DNA of 64,000 nucleotides from Rhodococcus sp. IEGM 1381 (GCF_030056795.1 NZ_JASHKQ010000009.1:115085-179084); one strand, 5' to 3'; positions 9,717 through 19,997 are shown, counted from the stretch's first letter. The notes: generated from the sequence alone by a model not told the origin. Made by a program: numbers and translations.

Positions 9717-10376
9717 TCATTCGGCCGGAATCGGCCCGTCGTCCGGCAGCGGACCCACGATGTCCACGTACTCCGGAAGCAACGGCTCGACGGCGAACTT
9801 CCCGGACACCGCGTCGGGCGGAAGCGCCTCCACCGCCCGCACTCCGTCGCGGCCGGCCACCTCGCTCAGCTCGGCCGCGGTGCCCCGCACCACCAATGTC
9901 ACCACGCACGCACATCCGCTCAGCAACCGGCGCTGCGACACCGCCTCGAGCTGCGCCTGCCGGTCCCCTACGCCGAATGATTCCTGTATCTGGCCGGCAG
10001 CGCGTGCGGTCGAGTTCAGTACCGACCGTTCACTGCCCGGAACGCCGACCGTGAGTATCGGGGTTTGCACGCGATCGAGCGGTACTCGGAAGAGCACCAG
10101 CGAGATGCGCACGCCGTTCGCGGCAGCGTAGGCCTGTTCGGTGGTGAGTTCGCGATCGAACGACACAGAGCCCCAGCGGGGTTCGGCACCTTCGGTGAGC
10201 AGGCTCGTCTCGGCACGAGCCAGGTAGTCGGTCACCTGCTCACCGCTGTCCGGGCCGAGCCGGTCGGTACCCACCCCCAGTTGCCGTTGCGGGTTCAGGT
10301 TCCCGACGACGGCCAGGCCCCCGAACACCAGAGCGGCAGCGGCGACGAGACCGATCACACCCGAGAATCCGCGCAT
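9717..10376 (-). CDS. Membrane-anchored extracytoplasmic protein, function unknown
   Basis: This protein of about 219 residues has one N-terminal hydrophobic segment (GVIGLVAAAALVFGGLAVVG, residues about 5-24) and no lipobox Cys, so it is probably anchored with its body outside the cytoplasm. The rest is soluble, with alternating strands and helices and one pair of cysteines (SGCACVV). I do not recognise a family. The ATG at 10376 overlaps the TGA of the upstream pseudouridine synthase gene by one base (TGATG), and a GTG three bases earlier is also possible; either way translation is likely coupled. It is the last gene of the lspA-rluD unit before dnaE1. Confidence 0.75.
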   Translation of the reverse strand: MRGFSGVIGLVAAAALVFGGLAVVGNLNPQRQLGVGTDRLGPDSGEQVTDYLARAETSLLTEGAEPRWGSVSFDRELTTEQAYAAANGVRISLVLFRVPLDRVQTPILTVGVPGSERSVLNSTARAAGQIQESFGVGDRQAQLEAVSQRRLLSGCACVVTLVVRGTAAELSEVAGRDGVRAVEALPPDAVSGKFAVEPLLPEYVDIVGPLPDDGPIPAE

Positions 10377-11302
10377 CACGCCTTCCGTAGCACCTCGAGA
10401 GCATGCTCGAGGTCGGCCGGATACTTGCTCTCGATCTCCACCCACCGACCGTCGGACGGATGCGCGAAGCCGAGCGAACGTGCATGCAACCACTGGCGTT
10501 CGAGGCCCAACCGTTCGGCCAGGCGCGGATCGGCCCCGTAGGTCAGATCCCCGCAGCACGGGTGGCGGAGGGCCGAGAAGTGCACTCGAATCTGGTGTGT
10601 GCGACCGGTTTCCAAATGCACGTCCAGCAAACTCGCGGCCTGGAACGCCTCGACCGTGTCGTAGTGGGTCACGCTGGGCTTGCCGTCCGCGCGCACCGCG
10701 AACTTCCAGTCGTTGCTGCCGTGTCGTCCGATCGGGGCATCGATGGTTCCGCTGCTCGGATCCGGATGTCCTTGCACCAGAGCGTGATAACGCTTGTCGA
10801 TGGTCCGCGCTTTGAACGCGCGCTTGAGCACGGTGTACGCCCGCTCGGACGTCGCGACCACCATCACCCCGGACGTTCCGACGTCGAGACGGTGCACGAT
10901 TCCCTGACGCTCGTGTGCACCGGAGGTGGAAATTCGGAACCCAGCAGCAGCCAGACCGCCGATCACCGTCGGGCCGGTCCAGCCCACGCTGGCATGAGCA
11001 GCGACACCGACGGGCTTGTCCACGGCCACGACGTCGTCGTCGGCGTAGAGAATCTCCATGCCCTCGACCGGTTCCGCTTCGATCGTCAACTCACGGGCGG
11101 GCTCGGGCAGCGTCACTTCGAGCCACGAGCCTGCGGCCAAACGATCGGACTTGCCTACGGCACCGTGATCGACCAGAACCGAACCCTCTTCGGCCAGTGA
11201 TGCGGCAACGGTACGCGAGAGCCCAAGCAATCGGGCGAGGCCGGCGTCGACCCGCATTCCGTCCAAGCCGTCGGGCACCGGCATGGAACGCGATTCCCTC
11301 AC
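10376..11302 (-). CDS. RluD/RluA-family rRNA pseudouridine synthase
   Basis: The enzyme isomerises uridines to pseudouridine in large-subunit rRNA. It has an N-terminal S4 RNA-binding domain (residues about 15-70, with [20 protein letters not shown]) and a catalytic domain whose active-site Asp lies in [31 protein letters not shown] and the closing HARSLGF block are further family marks. The start at GTG 11302 overlaps the lspA stop as GTGA, indicating coupling. Length (308 aa) is standard. The exact target uridines are not predictable. The gene corresponds to Rv1540 by sequence type and by position next to lspA. Confidence 0.93.
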   Translation of the reverse strand: MRESRSMPVPDGLDGMRVDAGLARLLGLSRTVAASLAEEGSVLVDHGAVGKSDRLAAGSWLEVTLPEPARELTIEAEPVEGMEILYADDDVVAVDKPVGVAAHASVGWTGPTVIGGLAAAGFRISTSGAHERQGIVHRLDVGTSGVMVVATSERAYTVLKRAFKARTIDKRYHALVQGHPDPSSGTIDAPIGRHGSNDWKFAVRADGKPSVTHYDTVEAFQAASLLDVHLETGRTHQIRVHFSALRHPCCGDLTYGADPRLAERLGLERQWLHARSLGFAHPSDGRWVEIESKYPADLEHALEVLRKA

Positions 11303-11931
11303 GAGTCGGCCTTCTGCGGGGCATCGGACGTGGACTTGGTCACCCGTTCGCCGTTCGGCTCGAAGCCGAACAGGCTCAGTGCAACGAGCAGAATCGCTCC
11401 ACAGACGATGGACGAGTCGGCGACATTGAACACCGGCCACCAGCCCACCGACACGAAGTCGACGACGTGGCCCTGGAACGGACCGGGAGCGCGAAAGAAG
11501 CGATCGATCAAGTTGCCGAGTGCGCCGCCGAGAACCAGGCCCAATCCCAGCGCCCACCACGGTGATCGCAGCGTCCGCCCGATCTTGATCACACCGATGA
11601 CGACCGCGACGGCCACCACCGTCAACAACCACGTCATGCCGGTGGCCATGGAGAACGCCGCGCCGGGGTTGCGTACCAACCGCAGTGTCACCACGTCGCC
11701 GACGATCTCGATCGGATTTCCGGGCTTCACGAAGTACACGACCAGAATCTTGGTCACGAGATCGAACAGCAGAATCACCGCCGCGATAGCGATCAGCAAT
11801 CGAGTTTTCAGTGGCTTCACGGGCCTGGCGACAGCGCTGTCGGAATCGGTCCCCTTCGGGTCCGCGGTCTCGTTCGGTGCCGAGACACCGCTGGTCTCGG
11901 GTGTCGGGTCGTCGGCGCGGTCTTCACTCAC
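11299..11931 (-). CDS. lspA: Signal peptidase II (prolipoprotein signal peptidase)
   Basis: LspA is an inner-membrane aspartyl protease that cleaves lipoprotein precursors before the lipidated Cys. Four TM segments are visible. The two catalytic aspartates are in [11 protein letters not shown] and FNVADSSI, with RNPGAAFSM between helices. A polar N-terminal extension of about 40 residues (rich in Glu, Asp, Thr) precedes helix 1, as in other nocardioform LspA. The GTG at 11931 is chosen; an ATG at 11949 is the alternative and neither has a strong ribosome-binding site. Three probable lipoprotein genes (12020-14343) lie just beyond it. It is the first gene of the lspA-rluD unit. Confidence 0.95.
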   Translation of the reverse strand: MSEDRADDPTPETSGVSAPNETADPKGTDSDSAVARPVKPLKTRLLIAIAAVILLFDLVTKILVVYFVKPGNPIEIVGDVVTLRLVRNPGAAFSMATGMTWLLTVVAVAVVIGVIKIGRTLRSPWWALGLGLVLGGALGNLIDRFFRAPGPFQGHVVDFVSVGWWPVFNVADSSIVCGAILLVALSLFGFEPNGERVTKSTSDAPQKADS

Positions 11932-12019
11932 CTGTCCATCATGGCGCATCGGCGGCGCCAGATACTCATCCGTGCCGCGCGAGACGGCTACCGGTCGGGC
12001 TGTCAGTAACCTGGTGGCC

Positions 12020-12991
12020 GTGAAGTCGATCGATCGCACCAGCACCGTCCACTCCAGCACCGTCCGTGCCGGATTCCTCGCTGCATGCTGTGCGGTGGCT
12101 CTGGTGGCGGGATGTTCGAGTACCGACACCGAACCCGCAGCCGAGCCGACAGCGTCAACGAGCGAGGTGACTATCGCGGTGCCGCCGACGACCACCACCG
12201 TCGTCGACCCCGGGACCGAGCCACGCCGCGTGCTGGCCTTCGACACGGCCGATACGGACTCGCAGAACATCGACCTCACGACCACGTCCACCGTCCAACA
12301 ACAGATCGACATCGGTGCGGCGCAGGACTTCTCCAGCCCGGAATTGACGGTGCCGCTGAGCGCATCGACGGCCGATGCCGTACCGGAAGACGACGCCTCG
12401 ACCGGGGCGACGCGGTCGATCGACCTGACCATCGGGGCCGCCACCTCACCCGACGAGGGCCTGACCGATGCGCTGTCCGCGTCGGAGGGTTCCACGGCAC
12501 GGCTGGCGGGCACCGAGTCCGGAGCGATCACTGCGTTGCACATCACTCCGGCCGATGCCGCGCTCGATACCGCCCGGGCAGCGATCGAACGCTCGTTCAA
12601 CGCCGCGGTGTACCGCTCCGTCAGCTTTCCCGACGCAGAAGTCGGTGTCGGTGCCGTGTGGACCATCGATCAGCAGGTGCTGAGCGGAATCACACTGAAC
12701 CAGCGCACGACGGTCACGCTGCGAGCACTCGACGGCGACCGGGCGACCGTGGATATCGCGATCACGCAGACACCCGAATCACCGGTGTGGAACCTCCCCG
12801 ACAATTCCGGCACGCTGAACATCGCGTCGTACACCTATACCGGCTCGGGATCCCTGGACATCGATCTGACGCAGCCACTTCCCGTCGGTGGGTCGATCAC
12901 CGCGGGCGGCGATCAGATGTACACCGATCCCGACAGCACGACCGTGTTGCGGCAGACGGTCGGAGATTCGATCACCTGGGGTGACCGATGA
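12020..12991 (+). CDS. Lipoprotein, function unknown
   Basis: This 323-residue precursor has a signal peptide with positive n-region, a hydrophobic stretch and lipobox LVAGC (Cys 32). A Thr/Ser/Glu-rich linker (about residues 33-75) leads to a domain dominated by beta strands in the C-terminal half. I do not recognise a named family. A -10-like TAACCT (12007-12012) ends 7 nt before the GTG at 12020, so the mRNA may be leaderless; GTG 12014 is an alternative. The stop overlaps the next lipoprotein start (ATGA), so the two are probably co-expressed and may form a surface pair. Confidence 0.82.
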   Translation: MKSIDRTSTVHSSTVRAGFLAACCAVALVAGCSSTDTEPAAEPTASTSEVTIAVPPTTTTVVDPGTEPRRVLAFDTADTDSQNIDLTTTSTVQQQIDIGAAQDFSSPELTVPLSASTADAVPEDDASTGATRSIDLTIGAATSPDEGLTDALSASEGSTARLAGTESGAITALHITPADAALDTARAAIERSFNAAVYRSVSFPDAEVGVGAVWTIDQQVLSGITLNQRTTVTLRALDGDRATVDIAITQTPESPVWNLPDNSGTLNIASYTYTGSGSLDIDLTQPLPVGGSITAGGDQMYTDPDSTTVLRQTVGDSITWGDR

Positions 12992-13731
12992 CACGAACCA
13001 CGACTCGTGTACTGGCCGGGCTGTCGTTGGTCGGGCTCGCCGCAACCGCCGGATGTAGCTCGGACGAACCGTCGCAGGCCGCTGCGCCGGTGCCCACTGC
13101 CGTCGCCGCTCCCGATCCCCTACTCGGCGTGCCCATCACCGACAGCGGCGTTCTCACTGCATCGATGTTGGGGCTGGGCGACTTGCCAGACGGCTTCTCC
13201 TCGATTCCGGACCCGGTCCGAGACCTGGGATTGGACCCGGCCCCCGACTACGACTCGCCCGACAAGTCCAGTACCGACCCGGCCGGATGCGCCGCCGTAC
13301 TTGCACCGGTCTCGGAGCAACGCGGCGGCGCGGCGTCATCCGCGGTGGCTCGCTTCTCGGGGCCGAACTTCTCGTCGATCGACGAGGACGCGGCGAGCTA
13401 CTCGGGGACCGAGGCAGCAGAGGCGTTCGGATCGGTACAGCAGGCGTGGTCCGGGTGCGCCGAGTTCACCGGTACGGATGCGGACGGGGTGAGCGTCGAG
13501 TACGCGTTGGCAAGCCGCCAGCAGTCGCAGATCGGCGATGCGTCGGCCTCGATTCGTCTGACCACCAGCAGCGAGGGATTCACGTTGATCTCGGACGTCG
13601 TGGTGGCGGTGGTCGATTCGACCGTCCTGCAGATCGTCGTCTCGGATCAGAGCGGACTCGAGCCCGCGACCGTCACGGCTGTGGCCGAGGCCGCCGCCGA
13701 CCGTATCCGAACGGCCACGCCGAGCACCTGA
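12988..13731 (+). CDS. Lipoprotein, function unknown (second of pair)
   Basis: This 247-residue precursor begins [23 protein letters not shown]. Cys 23 follows a hydrophobic stretch, but the -3 residue is Thr rather than Leu, a weak lipobox. The mature part has features reminiscent of PknH-sensor-type or LpqN-type small lipoproteins of mycobacteria (one Cys in PAGCAAVL and one in WSGCAEFTG that could pair), but I cannot assign it. The ATG overlaps the stop of the upstream lipoprotein by 4 nt. A strong bidirectional terminator hairpin follows 24 nt after the stop. Confidence 0.82.
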   Translation: MTRTTTRVLAGLSLVGLAATAGCSSDEPSQAAAPVPTAVAAPDPLLGVPITDSGVLTASMLGLGDLPDGFSSIPDPVRDLGLDPAPDYDSPDKSSTDPAGCAAVLAPVSEQRGGAASSAVARFSGPNFSSIDEDAASYSGTEAAEAFGSVQQAWSGCAEFTGTDADGVSVEYALASRQQSQIGDASASIRLTTSSEGFTLISDVVVAVVDSTVLQIVVSDQSGLEPATVTAVAEAAADRIRTATPST

Positions 13732-13754
13732 GTCGGAACGAACCCTCGAACGAA

Positions 13755-13799
13755 GAACTGCCGGTGACATGCCCCGAGGGGCGATGTCACCGGCAGTTC
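13755..13799. terminator. Bidirectional terminator hairpin between convergent lipoprotein genes
   Basis: GAACTGCCGGTGACAT (13755-13770) and ATGTCACCGGCAGTTC (13784-13799) are perfect 16-bp complements. The inner GCCCC-GA-GGGGC extends the stem with one bulged G. It lies between convergent stops at 13731 and 13828. There is no T-tract on either side, as is common in actinobacteria. Confidence 0.85.
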
Positions 13800-13827
13800 A
13801 GGTGCGGTCAGAGACGATCGGCAGGAC

Positions 13828-14343
13828 TCAGGGTGCGGGGCACGCCGGGCTGGTCAGCTGCGCGAGCGAAACGATGCCGCAGGCGTTCTCCTTCGAGAGC
13901 TTCCACACGCCGTCCTCGGGGACGAACTGGAACGTGCCGGGGTTGGCCTGCCCGTTGAGGGTGATGGTGATGCCTGCGTTGAGAACTCCGGTACCGAGGT
14001 CGTCGATGCTGGTGATCTCGATCTGAGCGTTGTTGGCCACAGCAGCCGCGGCGACCTGGTTGATCAGATCCGGGTCCTCGGACGCGCCCTGGATCAGAGC
14101 CGCCTTCTCCTCGACCGGGACGTTGGGATCCAGTCCGCGCATGAGCTGGGTGTTGAGCTCCTCGACCGTGGGTGCCGGCGGGTACGCGCCGCCCTCGGGT
14201 GCAGCGACCGCGGAGGTGGTCGTGGCGGCCGTCGTCGTCGTATCCGTCGTGCCGCCCTCTTCGGAGCTGCAGGCGGTCATGGTGAGGGCTGCGGCGATGG
14301 CGATACCGGCAACCATTGCCCGTCGGGTGTTGCGAAGCTTCAA
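13828..14343 (-). CDS. Lipoprotein related to low-molecular-weight antigen MTB12
   Basis: This 171-residue precursor has a signal peptide with Cys 25 in LTMTAC, then a Thr/Ala-rich linker. The globular domain (VEELNTQLMRGLDPNVPVEE onward) ends in two cysteines (NACGIV, SPACPAP) likely to form a disulphide. The pattern of a small NTF2-like fold with 'GLDPNVPVEEKAALIQG' matches MTB12/CFP-2-type secreted antigens of mycobacteria as I remember them; function in that family is unknown. I chose the TTG at 14343 because AAAGGAC lies about 6 nt upstream. The frame is open further up to a GTG at 14370, and a short start at Met 10 would lose the n-region. Confidence 0.78.
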   Translation of the reverse strand: MKLRNTRRAMVAGIAIAAALTMTACSSEEGGTTDTTTTAATTTSAVAAPEGGAYPPAPTVEELNTQLMRGLDPNVPVEEKAALIQGASEDPDLINQVAAAAVANNAQIEITSIDDLGTGVLNAGITITLNGQANPGTFQFVPEDGVWKLSKENACGIVSLAQLTSPACPAP

Positions 14344-14515
14344 GTGCTTGTCCTTTTCACTCTGAGTCACGTCTCGATCGTTCTGTGACTCGTCGGTCGT
14401 TGCGGGTAGTGGTCGTCTCGGACCGGAGTCCACTATGTCAGCTCGGATCGGTCGAAACACAACCCGTAACGCCTACCTGTGAAACCTCACAGAGTTTCCT
14501 CAGCTCTGCCACAAC

Positions 14516-15883
14516 TCACTTCAGGCTGTCCAGAACATCGGCGACGACCAGGTTCTCGTCCGATTCGGCGAAGGTACGCGCGGTCCCGGGCCCCGTGGTG
14601 CGGGTCTCGAATCGCACGGTCACCACCGCATGCCCGGCTCCCTGCACCCAGCCGTGACCGAATTCGGGATGCCGAACGTCCATGCCGGGCTGCCACCGCG
14701 GGCCGTCAGTTAGTCGAACGGCCGCGGCGGCCTCCGCCGGCGCTGCCGACTCCTCCGTCGCGTCGGCCGCACCCACGACCGGTTCGTGTTCGAGTTCGGG
14801 GAACAGCGAACCCTGCCGAACGGCCGACAGCCCGGCCAGACCGACCCCGACCAGCCGGATCGGTCCGACGTCGACGGGATCGACCGCCAGTCGCTGTGCC
14901 GTGGCCACAATGGTCTGCTTGTCCACGGTCGCGTACGGCAACGTCGCCGATCTGGTGATGATGCTCATATCGGACTTGCGCAGTTTGAGCACGACCGTCC
15001 TGGCACCCCGACCGTCCTTCAGCAGTCTGCGATGCGTCGACTCGACGATGGACTCGATGGCAGGCCGCAGCTGAGCGAGAGAGATGACATCCTGCGCGAA
15101 CGTGGTCTCGGCGCTGACTTGCTTGGCCTCGGCGCGCTCGGCCACCACTCGATTGTCGATGCCGCGCGCCAGCTGATGCAGGCTCGGCCCCATCGTGGCA
15201 CCGAGGATCGACGCCACCTCGGACTCGGGGGTGGCCACGAACTTGCCGATCGTATCGATTCCCAAGCGCCGCAACCGTTCTCCAGCCACCGGGCCGATCC
15301 CCCACAGCTTCCGCACCGGCAGGGCAGCCATCAGCTCGGCCTGAATTCCTGGAGCGACGACGGTGATTCCGTCGGGCTTCGCCAGACCCGACGCGATCTT
15401 GGCGATTTGTTTTCCGGATCCGGCACCGATCGAGGCCACCAAACCGGTCTCGGCCAACACCAGGGCACGCAGATCCGCGCAGAACTGCTCGACCTCGCTC
15501 ACCGTTGCGCCGGCCAGTTCGATCGGCTCACCGAACGCCTCGTCGATCGAGAGTTGTTCGAGGACGGGCATCCGCCCCCGCAGTGCCTCGAACCCCCGCC
15601 GACTCAACTCCGAGTACAGCGGGAACCGCGGCGGCAGAACCACCGCACTCGCACCGACCAGTCGACGTGCCTGATGCATCGGCATCGCCGATCGGGCTCC
15701 GAATGCGCGCGCCTGATAGCTGCAGCCCGCCACCACACCTCGCCCGCCTGCTCCGCCGACGAGAACCGGCCGGCCCCGGAGCGTGGGCCGAGTCAGTTGC
15801 TCGGCGGAGGCGAAGAACGCATCCATGTCCAGGTGCAGCACCCATCGGCGACTCCGCAGGGTGTCGTCGGCGATGTTCGGCAC
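14516..15883 (-). CDS. dinX: DNA polymerase IV (Y-family translesion polymerase)
   Basis: This error-prone polymerase bypasses damaged templates. The palm carries [12 protein letters not shown] (first catalytic Asp) near residue 17 and [10 protein letters not shown] (catalytic Asp-Glu) near 115. The thumb helix-hairpin-helix ([19 protein letters not shown]) and little-finger domain follow. The C-terminus carries an extra segment of about 100 residues ([16 protein letters not shown], then [19 protein letters not shown]), also seen in the mycobacterial DinX type. Its GTG start lies 2 nt after the def stop, so it is translated with def and ileS; the same ileS-dinX linkage exists in M. tuberculosis (Rv1536-Rv1537). 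No LexA box is visible close to this gene. Confidence 0.94.
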   Translation of the reverse strand: MPNIADDTLRSRRWVLHLDMDAFFASAEQLTRPTLRGRPVLVGGAGGRGVVAGCSYQARAFGARSAMPMHQARRLVGASAVVLPPRFPLYSELSRRGFEALRGRMPVLEQLSIDEAFGEPIELAGATVSEVEQFCADLRALVLAETGLVASIGAGSGKQIAKIASGLAKPDGITVVAPGIQAELMAALPVRKLWGIGPVAGERLRRLGIDTIGKFVATPESEVASILGATMGPSLHQLARGIDNRVVAERAEAKQVSAETTFAQDVISLAQLRPAIESIVESTHRRLLKDGRGARTVVLKLRKSDMSIITRSATLPYATVDKQTIVATAQRLAVDPVDVGPIRLVGVGLAGLSAVRQGSLFPELEHEPVVGAADATEESAAPAEAAAAVRLTDGPRWQPGMDVRHPEFGHGWVQGAGHAVVTVRFETRTTGPGTARTFAESDENLVVADVLDSLK

Positions 15884-15885
15884 GG

Positions 15886-16524
15886 TCAGCGAGAATCGAC
15901 GGTGAAGCCGAGCGCCTGACCAGCGCGTTCGGGTGTCGGATCCGACCACAACTCGCCGTAGTTCTCGGTCGTGGTCAAAGATCGGGTGTGCGCGGTGTCG
16001 ATGTACAGCGTGCCGCCGAGGTGGTCGGTCTCGTGGGCCACGATTCGGGCCGGCCAGCCGCGAACCACCTCGTCGATCTCGTGACCGAATTCGTCGGTGC
16101 ACTCGAGCCGTACCTCGGCTGCTCGGGTCACGACGGCCTGATAGCCGGGAACGCTGAGGCACCCCTCGTAGAAACCTGCCGTCCTCGACCCCACCTGGGC
16201 GTACCGGGGATTGACCAGCACTCGGAACGGCAGCGGGGTGCGCTCTCGCGCACGAGCGACAGCCGCGCCGACGTCGAACGGATCCTCGATCACCGCAATC
16301 TGCAACGGGATGCCGATCTGCGGCGCAGCGAGCCCGACGCCCGGTGCGGCGTGCATCGTCGCCCGCATCACCTCGATCAACTCCGCGAACGTGTCGGCAT
16401 CGAGTTGCCCGTCGTACGCCGTTGCCCGCGACCGTAGAACCGGGTTACCGGCGGCGACGATCGGCACGACGCCGCCGCGGGCTCCGGCGAGCAGCTCGCG
16501 GACGGCACCGTCCACGTCGGTCAC
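15886..16524 (-). CDS. def: Peptide deformylase
   Basis: Def is a metal-dependent hydrolase that removes the N-formyl group from nascent proteins. All three motifs are present: [18 protein letters not shown] (metal Cys) and [10 protein letters not shown] (the HExxH-type helix with two metal His and catalytic Glu). I prefer the GTG at 16524 ([11 protein letters not shown]), which has AGGGG about 7 nt upstream. The frame also opens with GTG codons at 16578, 16563 and 16548 inside a 15-bp tandem repeat that encodes [10 protein letters not shown] and VSEGQ; the one at 16578 overlaps the ileS stop as GTGA. The N-terminal extension is therefore uncertain. The 3' end is 2 nt from dinX. Confidence 0.93.
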   Translation of the reverse strand: MTDVDGAVRELLAGARGGVVPIVAAGNPVLRSRATAYDGQLDADTFAELIEVMRATMHAAPGVGLAAPQIGIPLQIAVIEDPFDVGAAVARARERTPLPFRVLVNPRYAQVGSRTAGFYEGCLSVPGYQAVVTRAAEVRLECTDEFGHEIDEVVRGWPARIVAHETDHLGGTLYIDTAHTRSLTTTENYGELWSDPTPERAGQALGFTVDSR

Positions 16525-16535
16525 GCCGATCCCCT

Positions 16536-16580
16536 GCCCTTCGCTCACACGCCCTTCGCTCACACGCCCTTCGCTCACGA
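16536..16580. repeat. 15-bp tandem repeat (about 2.9 copies) at the ileS/def junction
   Basis: GCCCTTCGCTCACAC repeats at 16536-16550, 16551-16565 and (with the last two bases changed) 16566-16580. On the minus strand each unit reads GTGAGCGAAGGGC, a GTG codon followed by a Shine-Dalgarno-like GAAGGG. The ileS stop lies in the first transcribed unit. Copy number could change without breaking the def frame. Confidence 0.9.
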
Positions 16581-19500
16581 CGACTTCGTGAGCGCTGCGC
16601 GAACTCCTTCACCGAGATCGCTGCCGTCGTCTCCGACGCGTCCGTCGACGAGGGAGAGTGCGAGCACCTCGCGCGCGATCAGATCCCGGTGAGTGTCCAG
16701 CCACGCCTGTCGGTGCTCGGGCACGTCGATGACGATGTCGATGCGGTCCGAGACGTCGAGTCCGTGATTACGACGCGCGTCCTGCAGTTCCCGGATGCGA
16801 TCCTTGGCCCAGCCCTCCGCCTCGAGTTCCTCGGTGACGGCGGAATCGAGCACCACCAGGCCGGCGTTACCGGGCAGTGGTGCCGTCGACTCCGGCTCCG
16901 CAGCAACGAGTTTGCGGGTGTACTCCTCGGGGAGCAGGGCTATTCCTGCTGCGCTCACGACACCGTCGGAATCTTCTGCCCAATCGCCTGCCTTGACGGC
17001 CTTGATGACCTTCTGGACGTCTTTGCCGATACGCGGGCCCGCAGCACGCGCGTTGACCACGAGCTCGAACTTTCCGTGTACGGCAACGTCTTCGGTGAGA
17101 TCGACCTTCTTGACGTTGACCTCGTCGGCGATGATGTAGACGAACGGACGCAGGCGCTCCGCATCGGCGGCGGCAACCGTCACCTCGGGCAGCGGCAACC
17201 GCACTCGCAGGTTCTGCGCCTTACGTAGACCCAGCACGGTGGAGCACACGGTACGAACCTCGTCCATACTCTCGACGAGCTCCGGATCCGACGGCAGTTC
17301 GTCGGCCTCGGGCCAATCCGTCAGGTGCACCGAGCGGCCACCGGTCAGGCCCCGCCACACCACTTCGCTGATCAGCGGCAACAATGGAGCTGCGATGCGC
17401 GTGAGCACCTCGAGTACGGTGTGCAGGGTGTCGATCGCGTCGGCGTCCTCGCTCCAGAACCGCGAACGAGACCGTCGCACATACCAATTGGTCAGTGCGT
17501 CGCAGAACGTGCGCAACTCGTCGCAGGCACCGGCGATGTCGTTGCCCTCGAGCGCATCGGTGATCGCGTCGCGGGTGGCCGAGAGCTTGGCGAGAACGTA
17601 GCGATCGAGCACGTGCGGCGAATCGGTACGCCACCGGCCGGGCGTCGACGCGTAGAGCTGAAGGAAGCTCCACGCATTCCAGATCGGCAGCAGTGCCTGC
17701 CGCACTCCCTCGCGGATGCCCTGCTCGGTGACGATCAGGTTGCCGCCGCGCAGGATCGGTGACGACATCAGGAACCACCGCATGGCGTCGGAGCCGTCGC
17801 GGTCGAAAACCTCTTTGACGTCCGGGTAGTTGCCCTTCGACTTGCTCATCTTCAGACCGTCGTCGCCGAGCACGATGCCGTGTGCGGCAACAGTTTTGAA
17901 CGCAGGTCGATCGAAGAGCGCGGTCGCCAGCACGTGCAGCGTGTAGAACCAGCCGCGGGTCTGCCCGTTGTACTCGACGATGAAATCGCCCGGGTTGTGC
18001 GTCTGGAACCATTCCTCGTTCTCGAACGGGAAATGCACCTGCGCATACGGCATCGAGCCCGACTCGAACCAGCAGTCCAGCACCTCGGGAACGCGACGCA
18101 TCGTGGACTTACCGGTCGGGTCGTCCGGGTTGGGTCGCGTCAGGTCGTCGATGTACGGACGATGCAGATCCGTCGGACGCACACCGAAGTCACGCTCGAG
18201 TTCGTCCAGGCTGCCGTACACGTCGAGACGAGGGTAGGCGGGGTCGTCCGACGTCCAGGCCGGGATAGGGCTGCCCCAGTATCGGTTTCGGCTGATGTTC
18301 CAGTCGCGTGCACCTTCGAGCCACTTGCCGAACTGGCCGTCCTTGATGTGCTCGGGCACCCAGGTGATCTCCTGGTTGAGCTCGACCATCCGATCACGGA
18401 ACTTGGTGACCGCGACGAACCACGACGGCACCGCCATGTAGATCAGCGGCTGACCGCTGCGCCAGCTGTGCGGGTACGAGTGCTCGATGGTCTCGTGCCG
18501 CAGCAGGCGGCCCGAGGCCTTGAGGTCTTTGATGATCACCGGGTTGGCATCGAACACCATCAGACCCTCGTACGGCGGCACCAGCGAGGTGAACTTTCCG
18601 CCCGCATCGAGCGGTTGCACCACCTCGATATCGTTCGCGGTGGCGACGTCCATGTCCTCTTCACCGAAAGCGGGTGCGAGGTGCACGATTCCGGTGCCCG
18701 AATCGGTGGTGACGTAGTCGGCCTGCAGCACGCGGTGTGCGTTCTCGTGGCCGAGGAAGAAGTCGTACGGCGGTGCGTAGGCGAGTCCGACCAACTCGGT
18801 GCCGGTGTGCTCCGAGAGCACCTCCGGCTCCTCCCCCAGTTCCTTCGCATAGTGCGAAAGACGCGCAGAGGCAAGCACGTAACGCTCACCATCCGTGCCT
18901 CGTACCTGCACGTAGTGCACCTCGGGGTGCACCGCGATCGCCAAGTTGGACGGAAGGGTCCACGGAGTGGTGGTCCAGATCAGTGCGTTCGCGCCGTCCA
19001 GCGGTGAGCCGGGAGCCGTCAACGGCATCGTGACGGTGACCGCGGGATCCTGACGCATCTTGTATGCGTCGTCCAGGCGGGTCTCCTGATTGGACAAGGG
19101 CGTCTGCTCGTACCAGCTGTACGGCAGAACTCGGTAGCCCTGATAGATCAGGCCCTTGTCGTGCAGCGTCTTGAACGCCCACATGACCGACTCCATGAAG
19201 TCGACGTCGAGGGTCTTGTAGTCGTTGTCGAAATCGACCCAACGAGCCTGCCGGGTGACATAGTCCCGCCACTCGTCGGTGTACTGGAGTACGGACTGCT
19301 TGCAGTAGGCGTTGAACTTCGCCAGGCCCATCTCGTCGATCTCGGACTTGTCCTTGATGCCGAGCTGCTTCTCCGCTTCCAGCTCCGCGGGCAGACCGTG
19401 GCAGTCCCAGCCGAAGCGACGCTCGACCTTCTTGCCGCGCATGGTCTGGAAACGCGGGACGAGATCCTTGACGTACCCGGTGAGCAGATGTCCGTAGTGA

Positions 19501-19712
19501 GGCAGGCCGTTCGCGAACGGAGGACCGTCGTAGAAGACGAATTCCTCGGCATCTGCGCGGTTGTCGATGCTCGCCCGGAACGTACCGTCCTCGGCCCACT
19601 CGTGCAGCACGATGCGTTCGAGATCGGGGAACGGAACACTCCCCGAGCGCCCCTCGGCCAGATCCACCAGTGGATACGACGTGCTCGTGGTACGTGCGCT
19701 CGAATCAGTCAT
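16575..19712 (-). CDS. ileS: Isoleucyl-tRNA synthetase
   Basis: IleRS charges tRNA-Ile with isoleucine. The 1045-residue protein has the class I signatures [15 protein letters not shown] (HIGH motif as HYGH, near residue 60) and KMSKSKGN (KMSKS), a large CP1 editing domain between them, then the anticodon-binding and C-terminal domains. The length and the [11 protein letters not shown] and C-terminal layout fit the eukaryote-like (type 2) IleRS found in actinobacteria, which in other species is associated with reduced mupirocin sensitivity. The ATG at 19712 has GGAGGAG at ideal spacing; that site is inside the T-box expression platform. The stop overlaps the upstream def GTG. Confidence 0.97.
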   Translation of the reverse strand: MTDSSARTTSTSYPLVDLAEGRSGSVPFPDLERIVLHEWAEDGTFRASIDNRADAEEFVFYDGPPFANGLPHYGHLLTGYVKDLVPRFQTMRGKKVERRFGWDCHGLPAELEAEKQLGIKDKSEIDEMGLAKFNAYCKQSVLQYTDEWRDYVTRQARWVDFDNDYKTLDVDFMESVMWAFKTLHDKGLIYQGYRVLPYSWYEQTPLSNQETRLDDAYKMRQDPAVTVTMPLTAPGSPLDGANALIWTTTPWTLPSNLAIAVHPEVHYVQVRGTDGERYVLASARLSHYAKELGEEPEVLSEHTGTELVGLAYAPPYDFFLGHENAHRVLQADYVTTDSGTGIVHLAPAFGEEDMDVATANDIEVVQPLDAGGKFTSLVPPYEGLMVFDANPVIIKDLKASGRLLRHETIEHSYPHSWRSGQPLIYMAVPSWFVAVTKFRDRMVELNQEITWVPEHIKDGQFGKWLEGARDWNISRNRYWGSPIPAWTSDDPAYPRLDVYGSLDELERDFGVRPTDLHRPYIDDLTRPNPDDPTGKSTMRRVPEVLDCWFESGSMPYAQVHFPFENEEWFQTHNPGDFIVEYNGQTRGWFYTLHVLATALFDRPAFKTVAAHGIVLGDDGLKMSKSKGNYPDVKEVFDRDGSDAMRWFLMSSPILRGGNLIVTEQGIREGVRQALLPIWNAWSFLQLYASTPGRWRTDSPHVLDRYVLAKLSATRDAITDALEGNDIAGACDELRTFCDALTNWYVRRSRSRFWSEDADAIDTLHTVLEVLTRIAAPLLPLISEVVWRGLTGGRSVHLTDWPEADELPSDPELVESMDEVRTVCSTVLGLRKAQNLRVRLPLPEVTVAAADAERLRPFVYIIADEVNVKKVDLTEDVAVHGKFELVVNARAAGPRIGKDVQKVIKAVKAGDWAEDSDGVVSAAGIALLPEEYTRKLVAAEPESTAPLPGNAGLVVLDSAVTEELEAEGWAKDRIRELQDARRNHGLDVSDRIDIVIDVPEHRQAWLDTHRDLIAREVLALSLVDGRVGDDGSDLGEGVRAALTKSS

Positions 19713-19970
19713 CTCTGTCTCCTCCGTGCCGGACGCGTACGAGACGCGACTCCTGTTGGCACGGGGACGACATTCGACGATCTGGACGCCGAATACCGCG
19801 GTACCACCCCGCTTGCTCACACTCGACGGTTCTACCGTCGGAGCGAGCCACTCCACGTGAGCTGTGACGGGCTCACCCGTTCGGTTCTACTTGACCCCGA
19901 TCCGAAACACCTGGGATTCGAGTCGACGTCGTTCTTCCGAAGGCTCCCCGGTGATGGCCGGATCGACGCC
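19713..19970 (-). promoter_or_regulatory. T-box riboswitch (ultrashort stem I, translational type) controlling ileS
   Basis: The leader shows the conserved elements of actinobacterial ileS T-boxes. A short stem I is closed by GGCGTCG (19970-19964) pairing with CGACGTC (19931-19925) and contains GGCC-ATC-ACCGGGGAGCC; the Ile specifier codon ATC is at 19955-19953. Next come AGAACCGAACGGGTGAGC and CCCGTCACAGC (stem II region). The T-box bulge sequence TGGTACCGCGG is at 19806-19796, where the tRNA acceptor end pairs. CCGTGCC (19764-19758) can pair with GGCACGG (19730-19724), which overlaps the ribosome-binding site GGAGG, so uncharged tRNA-Ile should free translation rather than prevent termination. 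Coordinates of the 5' end are approximate. Confidence 0.9.
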
Positions 19971-19997
19971 TGAAAACTATCTGTCCGAGAGGTAATG

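Noticed and set aside
14478..14491. TGTGAAACCTCACA, resembling a CRP/GlxR site
   Set aside because: The half-sites TGTGA and TCACA are separated by 4 nt instead of the 6 nt of the CRP/GlxR consensus; it lies just upstream of the dinX stop region and may be a weak hairpin.
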